This document shows, in pieces, positions 8,901-15,459 of a stretch of DNA of 43,930 nucleotides. The stretch lies in contig DF158882.1 in assembly GCA_000307305.1 (NCBI GenBank), positions 1,877,498 through 1,921,427 of the forward strand, written 5' to 3'. The position numbers and the translations under genes were made by a program. The notes below the pieces were generated by a model. That model saw only the letters and a list, made by a program, of their open reading frames with translations, ran no database searches and was not told where the DNA came from. This stretch comes from Enterobacteriaceae bacterium B14. GTDB lineage: Bacteria > Pseudomonadota > Gammaproteobacteria > Enterobacterales > Enterobacteriaceae. Each line of letters begins with the position of its first letter. The stretch's first letter is position 1.

Positions 8901-9564
8901 GCTCGACGAAGTTTTTCCACTCTCCCGCATCCTCCACTCGCTGGCTCTCTTGGGTGGTGTAACGCCCTGCGGTATCTAACAAGACAGCCTCATTAGTAAA
9001 CCACCAATCACAGTTACGTGTACCACCAACACCACGAAGTGCAGATTTGCCAAAGCTTTCTGCTAATGGAAAATGTAGCCCAGAGTTAATCAAGGCCGTC
9101 GTTTTCCCTGCGCCAGGTGCTCCTATAATGACATACCACGGGAGTTGATATAGATGCTGACGATTAAAGCGGTTCAACCAATGGTGACGTTTGTCCCCCT
9201 TTCCCGGCGCAAAACGTGCTTTCTTCAATAGTTGAACTGCTTCATCAAACCGCTGTGCCAACTGGGGATCCTGTTGAGGTAATGTCTCTGCCTCTTCTTT
9301 AGGGATCTCATTAGCTGCACGCAAGTTACTTAGCAGCTTGCTATTGAACCAAATGCTATAAAGACGGGGGATGATACGAAACAATACCCAGAGCAGGTAA
9401 ATAACCCCAATGGCTATCTGCCGATGAAGCTCTGGCTCTAAAGGGCGGTAGTCACCGATAGCGATATGAGGGCCAATGGCCCAAATAACAAAGGCCAGCG
9501 CAGTAATACCGACTGCCCCCCATAAGAGGCGGCTGGTGATGATGGAGAATAACGTGCTAAGCAT
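5923..9564 (-). CDS. tssM: TssM, T6SS inner-membrane IcmF-family protein
   Basis: TssM (1213 aa), the large inner-membrane protein that with TssL and TssJ forms the trans-envelope complex. Two membrane segments lie near residues 10-30 and 48-66. A cytoplasmic NTPase-like domain follows, with a complete Walker A motif GAPGAGKTT at about 148-156 and the Walker B-like LLDTAGRY. A third membrane segment falls near residues 480-500 (WTGYLSLVAVLAMLGVGW), then a long periplasmic part. The C-terminus contains the WPG-rich block that contacts TssJ. Length is normal. The start overlaps the tssL stop by one base (TAATG). Confidence 0.96.
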   Translation of the reverse strand: MLSTLFSIITSRLLWGAVGITALAFVIWAIGPHIAIGDYRPLEPELHRQIAIGVIYLLWVLFRIIPRLYSIWFNSKLLSNLRAANEIPKEEAETLPQQDPQLAQRFDEAVQLLKKARFAPGKGDKRHHWLNRFNRQHLYQLPWYVIIGAPGAGKTTALINSGLHFPLAESFGKSALRGVGGTRNCDWWFTNEAVLLDTAGRYTTQESQRVEDAGEWKNFVELLKKYRARQPINGVMITISVADLLGESSESLAAQAGALRKRLLELHQQLGINFPVYVMITKTDLLNGFMAYFSKFDKAQRDQIWGFTYPYEQSRLSDFDLHQAFEAQYTLLQQRLDAALPDTLLLEHNAQQRADSYLFPQEFAALRPLLSQYLDIVFTRSNFEISFTPRGIYFTSGTQEGLPFDRVMGELNRYLELPSQPLESKRDTHWNILSKDAPIPSAKGQSFFLKGMLEAVVFQESGLAGSNRWWEYRNRALHWTGYLSLVAVLAMLGVGWFASYGNNKTYLTEIAAKVPPIEHQGQGLTHLDSGDMLTLVPYLNNLLNLPESQHFSLQEPPYSHRLGLYRGGQVSNASHALYQKALKELLLPQAAQQITNILKHDNRNDADFSYEALKAYQMLYLPKHYDGKFLRAWIMLNLQRNLHQGVTQQQLQQLEWHLSQLLDGQIQSSPYAKDEMLVVQAQSALGRSPLSQRVYSRLKRLLLKQSEIKPVSLVDLAGPQAALAFVRKSGKPMTEGIPGFFTPQGYWKAFDNHINQVTDTLHREDVWVLDTQTTAEQKNADLEKTVRQLYMQDFIAVWDELLADIQLANIGALNQRINSARLISGNPSPMRNLLVNIRKYVTLRDEKSDADQRSLLDKAGDKLNQGANNTLDVLFATRPVNTGGDISAQPEQIVMAHFEPLLELAQSQGEGNKAIPFDTVLKQVDDLYNYLIAVQGAANSGMAVPPGDVIPRLQAEAGRLPAPFKQMLLSLAIGASSDAKRKEMENVKKRISTEVGSFCRQAIAGRYPLSARSSKDVTPDDLARMFAPNTGLMDMFFRDSLQGKVDTTRPTWRFTPGVDGKTLPGGEGILTSFQQAQRIRDAFFANGTAVPSYRVTIRPVRMDTDILNLTLDIDGQLFKYSHGPQVPLVVSWPGIRNTNQVHLQLSLANGTTASMVTNGPWALNRMVDRAKSSAGGSNLSRQATFNLDGHSVTLEFTPNSIRNPFQVPAFSCP

Positions 9565-10772
9565 TACTGCCCGCCTCCTTGCTGTGGTCGGTTAAGCTCT
9601 GCCAATGTACTTCCTGGCGCAACCAACAGAGTGATTTCGACTCGACGGTTCAATGCCCGGTTCTCTTTACTATTATTTTGTGCAACCGGATTACTCTCAC
9701 CACGGCCTTCGGTTCTGACGCGCTGTGGCGAATCCAAATGCTTTTGCAGTTGTAACGTGACGGATTCAGCTCGCGCCAGTGAGAGTTCCCAGTTAGAGGC
9801 AAAACGAGCACTGCGGATAGGTACATTATCGCTATATCCCGTCACCAGAATTTTGCCGCTAACCCCATTCATTGCACGAGCAATGCGATCAATGACCGGA
9901 ATATAGGCTGGGCGCACAGTCGTCGCCCCCGAGTCAAATAGCCCATCACCTTTGAGGATCACGACACTTTGCTGCGCTTCATCACGAACAGTGACTAGCC
10001 CTTCTGTAATCTCTTTACGCAGGAAACCTTTCAGGTCTAACAAAGGTGGTGCCTGTGGTGCTGGGTTGTTGATGGTCATTTGCGGCAGCTTAGCCTGATA
10101 AATGGACGCGAGTACCGGAGAGGTAACATCATCAAGCCGCCAATTGAGAACAATAAAAAGTAACGATGCCAGAAATCCTGTCATCGTTGCACAAGCCCAG
10201 AGAGGCACCAAAGGCCGCCACTGCTTTTGTAGTACAGGTAGATCGACGGCATTCGGCGACAATGCAGCGCTATAACCACCACGTACCGAATGTATTAATT
10301 GCAATAAGCGTTGTTTGATCGTCTCTAACTGGGAGCGACCATTTTCGATAATCCGATAACGCCCTTCAAACCCCAACAGTAGGCAGAAGTTGAGCAGCTC
10401 TAACAACTGGATGTGTTCACGCGGGTTTTGCGAAAGCTTCGCCAAGAGCTGGAAAAACTTCTCGCCACCCCACGTTTCATTGTGAAATGTCACTAATAGC
10501 CCGCTACCAGACCAAACGCTATTGCTGCCCCAAGGCGTTAAGGCTGCCGCTTCATCCAGTGCAGTACACAAACAATAGCGAGCACCGATGATGGTTTCAT
10601 AAGTGAGGTTTTCTCTTTGTGCGCCTACTTCAAAACGGCGCATCTCATCAATCAACTGCTGGCGTAACTGTGCCGGATCCGCATGGGTTGCCAAATGCCG
10701 GATCTTCGATATCGCATTCAACAGAGGATTAGCAGTAATAAGCAGAGGGTTATTCCATTGGGTAGTTGACAT
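9564..10772 (-). CDS. tssL: TssL with C-terminal OmpA peptidoglycan-binding domain
   Basis: TssL (DotU/ImpK family, 402 aa), inner-membrane anchor of the T6SS. The N-terminal cytoplasmic domain (about 1-185) has the family signatures ARYCLCTALDEAA and W-GSGLLVTFHNETWGGEKFF. One membrane segment lies at about 190-210. The C-terminal domain (about 265-385) is OmpA-like, with TGYSDNVPIRSARFASNWEL, the paired EGRGES and ENRALNRRVEI, and should bind peptidoglycan. This is an 'evolved' TssL, so no separate TagL is needed to hold the complex to the cell wall. It lies between tssK (6-base gap) and tssM (1-base overlap). Confidence 0.96.
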   Translation of the reverse strand: MSTTQWNNPLLITANPLLNAISKIRHLATHADPAQLRQQLIDEMRRFEVGAQRENLTYETIIGARYCLCTALDEAAALTPWGSNSVWSGSGLLVTFHNETWGGEKFFQLLAKLSQNPREHIQLLELLNFCLLLGFEGRYRIIENGRSQLETIKQRLLQLIHSVRGGYSAALSPNAVDLPVLQKQWRPLVPLWACATMTGFLASLLFIVLNWRLDDVTSPVLASIYQAKLPQMTINNPAPQAPPLLDLKGFLRKEITEGLVTVRDEAQQSVVILKGDGLFDSGATTVRPAYIPVIDRIARAMNGVSGKILVTGYSDNVPIRSARFASNWELSLARAESVTLQLQKHLDSPQRVRTEGRGESNPVAQNNSKENRALNRRVEITLLVAPGSTLAELNRPQQGGGQ

Positions 10773-10778
10773 AATAAG

Positions 10779-12125
10779 TTACCGACCCGTATGGTTGCGA
10801 ATAGCCCAGAATTCCATCTCTAGCCCAGGGAAATCACCGGCCAAATGAAGAGCGAATGCGCTGGATGTTTCCATCTCTTTCCACAGATCTCCCTCCTTTT
10901 CTAGTTCGAAATAGGTATAACCTGCATGATAGGGAAGTTGGCGTGGTGCTGTCGGCATAGTACGCAAGCCAATACCTGGCAACTGGAGCTGAACCAGATC
11001 ACGAATGCGTGCTACCGAGCCGATTTTCATTTGCGCAGGGAAACGAGTTAACAAGGCATCCATACTTACATTGGCTCGCACCGCCAGTACAAAACCAAAA
11101 TCGTGCATCATATTGGTATCTTGAACAGTGGCTACATTTAGTCCGTGCGAACGCTCTGCCAGCGGTAACTGAATCGCGTTATCCTCCAGTATCACTGACA
11201 ATCCATGACGCAACATCAACATTAATCGGTTAAAGCAGAAAGCCAGATTATCGTGGTCATATACTGGCAAATTGGCATCCACAGTACGCGTAGCAGAGAA
11301 ACTACTGAGTTCAGTGGAAAATTGTAGACATTCAGCAAAAAGCCGCTCTGGATGGAGATGGTCAAGTTGCCTGACATGGCTAACTTGCCCCAGTTGGCGA
11401 TTGATAAGTTGCAACAACATAAAATCGGCGATCTCTGAGCTACCTCCTCGACCCGATTGCAACAAGCGCTGGCTCATTTGTTGGCTGCGTTGAGTTAACA
11501 TACCTTGCAGGTCATTGATAAACATTTTTAGCACTGAGTTACCATGACAATTCAGCGTTGGCGGAATAAATGCAGGATCAAGCTGTAGGCTATTATCACC
11601 ATGCCGTTCTTGTACTGAGCAAACCGTCAGCGCTGTCCATTCAGGGTTTAGTTCACTTTCACGCATCAAACGCAGCCGTAACTGCCCAAATTGCAATGCA
11701 GCACTACCTACAGCAATAGTGTTCAAATCATCAACATCACTTTCAAAGGCAAGATAACGTGCCAACGAGCTTGGAGACTCCTGAAAAATGACATCTTCAC
11801 GACCTGCACGGTAGGTCGGAAGAGCCAGCACAACCTGCTCACCCACCTGATTATCCGCAATCTCCAGCGCTGGCAGGAGTTCTTGTGCACCAGATAGATC
11901 GAACGGTGTGCCATCCGGCATAATGCCACTGGCAGTGTTAAGCGCAATTTTGCCTTGTCGTAACAGCGTTTGGTCTAGTTCCAAGCGTAAAAAACCCCAG
12001 AAATAGCCACAGTGTGCCTGTCCCCAGAGTTTTACGAAGTTCTCAAGATAATTTTCAGACTGCTGGAAATGATGGGGGCGTAAAAACATGCCTTCTGTCC
12101 AGACTACTTTATGAGCACTTTTCAT
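10779..12125 (-). CDS. tssK: TssK, T6SS baseplate protein
   Basis: TssK (ImpJ/VasE family, 448 aa), the trimeric connector between baseplate and membrane complex. The N-terminus VVWTEGMFLRPHHFQQ is the family hallmark. The long middle part and a C-terminal YFELEKEGDLWKEMETS block are as expected. Two ATGs occur in a row; the second gives better spacing to AGGGA. It follows tssJ by 81 bases. No sign of damage. Confidence 0.96.
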   Translation of the reverse strand: MKSAHKVVWTEGMFLRPHHFQQSENYLENFVKLWGQAHCGYFWGFLRLELDQTLLRQGKIALNTASGIMPDGTPFDLSGAQELLPALEIADNQVGEQVVLALPTYRAGREDVIFQESPSSLARYLAFESDVDDLNTIAVGSAALQFGQLRLRLMRESELNPEWTALTVCSVQERHGDNSLQLDPAFIPPTLNCHGNSVLKMFINDLQGMLTQRSQQMSQRLLQSGRGGSSEIADFMLLQLINRQLGQVSHVRQLDHLHPERLFAECLQFSTELSSFSATRTVDANLPVYDHDNLAFCFNRLMLMLRHGLSVILEDNAIQLPLAERSHGLNVATVQDTNMMHDFGFVLAVRANVSMDALLTRFPAQMKIGSVARIRDLVQLQLPGIGLRTMPTAPRQLPYHAGYTYFELEKEGDLWKEMETSSAFALHLAGDFPGLEMEFWAIRNHTGR

Positions 12126-12206
12126 CATCGTCCCTAATTGTGATTATTTTGTCGCAGAGCATTTTGCAATAGGTGGTTTTCAATAGCGCGTTGGCCGTAA
12201 GTAGGT

Positions 12207-12725
12207 CTACTGAACCTGACTTTCAACGGTTTTTAAGCCCTTAACGCCAGCCACAATATGCGTAGCCAGTTCATCTGGAGAAAATTGCCATACCTTGTAG
12301 AAATTCGTTTCGGTGGGTTCGGGCAGAGGTAATGAAATGCGCCATGTTTTACCATCCAGTTCTCTATACTCAGCCATGATGCCGATATAGCGGGCCTCCA
12401 AGGTGCTTTTTCCCGTTACTGTTTTGCCCTTTTGCCCCGGCGTCAGGAAGAACTGCTCGCTATCGATCAGGCTATTGCCAAGCACGCTCTTCGCATCCCC
12501 CTGTAGGGTAAAGAAATCTGTTTCCATAAACTCCGCATCAGAACGTAATAAGAACACACGAACTTTAACGGGCGCTGACGAATTTATTTTTGGCGCGGCA
12601 TCAAAAGTAAGGCTGTAACGTGATGGCACACTCTTCGCAGAGGACATACAGCCACTGAGTATGGCTGTACTAACCATTAGCAACAGCACATACCAAACAC
12701 GTTGGATGAGTAATGATTTGATCAT
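12207..12725 (-). CDS. tssJ: TssJ, T6SS outer-membrane lipoprotein
   Basis: TssJ (VasD/Lip family, 172 aa), outer-membrane lipoprotein that binds the periplasmic end of TssM. The ATG at 12725 begins a clean lipoprotein signal, MIKSLLIQRV plus a hydrophobic core and the lipobox ILSGC with Cys26; the 14 codons upstream in frame do not fit a signal peptide. The mature domain has the expected two-sheet pattern with VRVFLLRSDAEFMETDFFTL and GIMAEYRELDGKTWR. It sits directly before tssK. Confidence 0.93.
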   Translation of the reverse strand: MIKSLLIQRVWYVLLLMVSTAILSGCMSSAKSVPSRYSLTFDAAPKINSSAPVKVRVFLLRSDAEFMETDFFTLQGDAKSVLGNSLIDSEQFFLTPGQKGKTVTGKSTLEARYIGIMAEYRELDGKTWRISLPLPEPTETNFYKVWQFSPDELATHIVAGVKGLKTVESQVQ

Positions 12726-12751
12726 GGTATTTCTCTTCACTAGAAGGCGGG

Positions 12752-13330
12752 TTATTCGATGATCCAAGTGTCTGACTTAGCGTCTTTGCAAGCTTTGCTG
12801 TTACCCCCGACAGTAACGCAGTTTCCAGCGCTCTTTTGGGGTTTAACATTGGTCTTAGTATTCGTTTTGGCCTTAGTACTCACTTTCGCTTTTTGATTTG
12901 TTTTGGTGTGGTTATTTGTATAGGCGCGACGAGAGCGATCTTGACGTACTACCTCCTTATATCTACTTTCAGCGACACCCGCATTTTCGTGAACATAGCC
13001 GATAAGCTGCCCACCACTTTTTGTGGTAATAGCCAGCCATTTGTTGTCCACAGAACCCAATACAAAGTAGGGGTGCGCATTCTCCAGCTTACCCAATATT
13101 TTTCCCTCGTAGCTGGGTTTACTCATAATACTGGTGGTATAGAGGCTGCGATACGGCTGATTAATTGATTGAAATTTTGTAGGCGGAGAAATAATGGCAC
13201 GATGAATTAATGTCACACCATCAACCTTATTTCTAACCACTGTATCATCTGTAATCGCAGTCTTTGAGCCTTGCCCACAGGCAGAAATAAGTAGAACTGA
13301 AAGTAATAACAGTGAAATCCGTATTTTCAC
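12752..13330 (-). CDS. SH3-like lipoprotein, T6SS-associated
   Basis: A 192-aa lipoprotein. The start is a GTG at 13330 preceded by AGAGG 5 bases away; the upstream in-frame ATG has no such support. The signal peptide ends in the lipobox ISAC, Cys18. The middle part (about 70-130) has the look of a bacterial SH3 domain, ending VHENAGVAESR. It is followed by a lysine/threonine-rich repetitive stretch (about 138-168, TKTNQKAKVSTKAKTNTK) and two C-terminal cysteines. Such domains often bind peptidoglycan, so a cell-wall docking role for the T6SS envelope complex is plausible. Not a core Tss gene; family not recognised with certainty. Confidence 0.62.
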   Translation of the reverse strand: MKIRISLLLLSVLLISACGQGSKTAITDDTVVRNKVDGVTLIHRAIISPPTKFQSINQPYRSLYTTSIMSKPSYEGKILGKLENAHPYFVLGSVDNKWLAITTKSGGQLIGYVHENAGVAESRYKEVVRQDRSRRAYTNNHTKTNQKAKVSTKAKTNTKTNVKPQKSAGNCVTVGGNSKACKDAKSDTWIIE

Positions 13331-13371
13331 ATTAACCTCTGGATATAATTTAAATTGAAGTGATTGATTCG

Positions 13372-13764
13372 TTAGGCCGCACATACCAAAACTTTTAGTT
13401 GGCTAGGCACAGTACGCATACCAACCATGTTGGTAGAATTTTGCAAACTAACACTGGTTAGACGGGTTGCTGGAGTGCCTTTAAACAGCACAGTAAATGC
13501 CGCCGTTGTGTGGCGTGATGGCCCCATGACTGTTCCCGAAGCCACACCCGTAGCCACACCAACATTGTCGCCATTGGTGAGTGGCGTAACCGTTGCCATG
13601 TTATGGGCAGGGGCGCCCATAAGCAGAATATTGTAGGCGTTCGGTATCGCTGTTGGCCCTATGGCAACATCTGGATAAGGAACAGGTGTAGGTGCTGGCG
13701 TAGGTGTCAGGCAGACATCGGGAAATGCCAGATCCACCCCCATCAATTGACTATTAGCAAACAT
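13372..13764 (-). CDS. DUF4150 PAAR-like spike-tip protein
   Basis: A 130-aa DUF4150 (PAAR-like) protein, expected to sharpen the VgrG tip. The ATG at 13764 begins MFANSQLMGVDLAFPDVCL, the usual N-terminus; the in-frame stretch upstream overlaps the previous gene and is not typical. Conserved proline-rich PTPAPTPVPYP is followed by ILLMGAPAHNMATV, GVASGTVMGPSRH and FKGTPATRL, all family marks. Many DUF4150 proteins carry a C-terminal toxin, but this one stops right after the domain, so any cargo must bind by contact. It follows the DUF3540 gene with a 4-base gap. Confidence 0.85.
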   Translation of the reverse strand: MFANSQLMGVDLAFPDVCLTPTPAPTPVPYPDVAIGPTAIPNAYNILLMGAPAHNMATVTPLTNGDNVGVATGVASGTVMGPSRHTTAAFTVLFKGTPATRLTSVSLQNSTNMVGMRTVPSQLKVLVCAA

Positions 13765-13768
13765 TGTA

Positions 13769-14377
13769 TTACCCCATATGAATCTGTTCAGAATCGACTT
13801 TAGTAATGGCTTTGGACGTGATAACCGTGTTTTGCGCATGCATACGCAGGTAATCCTCAGCCTGCATATCTAACTGCCCCGCTCTCACCTGCTCCATCTG
13901 GGTCGTTTTACGCAGTAATCGGTGGCTGATTTGGGTGACTGCCTGCCAGACAGATTCACACTGTTTCCCCACCACACGGGACAAGCTGAGCCATGCCGTG
14001 AGCGACTCACCGCTGTAGTTCATGCTATCGATATGGCAATCGCCAGTGGTTGCCGTGATATTTAACCCTTGGCTTGCCAGACTGAGGTTACCATTTGGGG
14101 CAATTTGCAAATCACCATCAACACTGAGCACAACAGGTTGTTGGGTTTCTGCTCTCTCTAATACAGCCAGTAGCCAGATTTGCCCATCAGCACTAGCGAT
14201 CAATACACGATCACCGAATTCTGGTGTCATTAAGCAACTTGCTGCTCGTCGGCAATGCCAACCTCGGCCTTCACTCTCCACCATCATGCTGCCGTCACTC
14301 AGTAGGTTCACAACGTGTCCGGCAGCCTGCTGTGGTGGCGCGGTAGAGAGTGTGTAAGGTGTGATTACACTGGTCAT
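13769..14377 (-). CDS. DUF3540 protein, T6SS spike accessory
   Basis: A 202-aa DUF3540 protein. Members occur with DUF2169, DUF4150 and pentapeptide proteins in T6SS loci; their exact task is not settled. The start at 14377 (MTSVITPYTL) follows AGGA. The first half shows HVVNLLSDGSMMVESEGRGW, then CLMTPEFGDRVLIA and LLAVLERAE, resembling an OB-like fold as in spike proteins. A short beta-rich stretch (about 95-135) follows, and a helical C-terminal half with LLRKTTQMEQV. The fold suggestion is my inference from the pattern. Confidence 0.78.
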   Translation of the reverse strand: MTSVITPYTLSTAPPQQAAGHVVNLLSDGSMMVESEGRGWHCRRAASCLMTPEFGDRVLIASADGQIWLLAVLERAETQQPVVLSVDGDLQIAPNGNLSLASQGLNITATTGDCHIDSMNYSGESLTAWLSLSRVVGKQCESVWQAVTQISHRLLRKTTQMEQVRAGQLDMQAEDYLRMHAQNTVITSKAITKVDSEQIHMG

Positions 14378-14388
14378 AACTTTCCTTA

Positions 14389-15459
14389 TTAGATTCGGCT
14401 CTGACGCTGGGCGCTCCATGTCTCTGCTTGCAGCAGTTCTGGGTCATTTTCCAGAATACCGCTGCGATCGGAGAAGCGAGCACCTGCTTGGTGAGTACGA
14501 TGAAAACGAGTGCGCATGAAATGCGCCTGACGAAAATCAGCCGATCTGACATCGGCATACGAGAAATCAGCGTAAGTGAGATCACTACTGTTAAACAGCG
14601 TGCCCTCAGCCCGAGCTTGTTGTAAGACCGTTTGAAATAATCGACTATGAGAGAAATCGGCCCGATCCAGACAAGCGGTGACGACTATCGCTTGATCAAA
14701 TAGGCTGTGCTGACAGCGAGCCTCGGTTAGGTCAGCACTAATAAAGAGAGCTTGGCTGGCGTTCACACCTTGAAGTTGAGCACGCCGTAGAGAAGCCCCT
14801 TTGAAATTGCATTGAATGAGTTGGCTGTGAGAGAAATCTACCTCATCCAGTTGATTGTCCGTAAACTGGCAGCCCTGAAAATACTGACGCTGATACTTTT
14901 TCCCACGCTGATCGCATTCGAAGAATACCGCCCTATCGAACCGAGCCGCACTAAAGTCAGTTTCACGTAGATCAATCCGGAAGAAGGTGGTTAATAAGCT
15001 ATTGATGTTGTCTAATTTTGCCCTTATGAGGGCCGATTGATAAAAGGTGACACGATCAAACTTTGCATGGCTGAAATGAGATGCCACCAAGGAGCCTTGC
15101 ATAAACTGGGTCTTATCATGCTGACTGTGGCTAAAATCAGCATTATCCTGCGGGCATTGATTGAAAACACATTCGCTAAAGATCGTGTGCTTAAATTGGC
15201 TACTAACCATTTCACATTGGTTGAAGACAGTCTGTTTTAGTGTAGCTTGTTCGAACTTTACCGCAGTGAGTTGGCACTCATTGAATACGGTTTCATGCAG
15301 ATTGGCACCGCTGAAATCTGCACCGCTGAAATCGACTTCACTGATAATTCCGCCAGAGAGATCCAGCCCTACCAATGACTGACCGGCAAGAGAAACACTC
15401 TGTACTGACTCACCCTGCTTTATTTTTTCCTGCAATTCTACTGGGGTCAGTGTCTTCAT
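14389..15459 (-). CDS. Pentapeptide-repeat protein in the T6SS spike module
   Basis: A 356-aa protein made almost wholly of pentapeptide repeats (A/C/S/T/V-D/N-L/F-S/T/R-X), from about residue 28 to 335. Examples are DFSGADFSGANLHETVF and LTYADFSYADVRSADF. This should form a long four-sided right-handed beta-helix. Many repeats use F at the central position. The ATG overlaps the stop of the DUF2169 gene (ATGA), so the two are translated together. The last 20 residues leave the repeat. The role is unknown; its place between the DUF2169 and DUF3540 genes suggests a rigid spacer or adaptor for a spike-borne cargo. Confidence 0.85.
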   Translation of the reverse strand: MKTLTPVELQEKIKQGESVQSVSLAGQSLVGLDLSGGIISEVDFSGADFSGANLHETVFNECQLTAVKFEQATLKQTVFNQCEMVSSQFKHTIFSECVFNQCPQDNADFSHSQHDKTQFMQGSLVASHFSHAKFDRVTFYQSALIRAKLDNINSLLTTFFRIDLRETDFSAARFDRAVFFECDQRGKKYQRQYFQGCQFTDNQLDEVDFSHSQLIQCNFKGASLRRAQLQGVNASQALFISADLTEARCQHSLFDQAIVVTACLDRADFSHSRLFQTVLQQARAEGTLFNSSDLTYADFSYADVRSADFRQAHFMRTRFHRTHQAGARFSDRSGILENDPELLQAETWSAQRQSRI

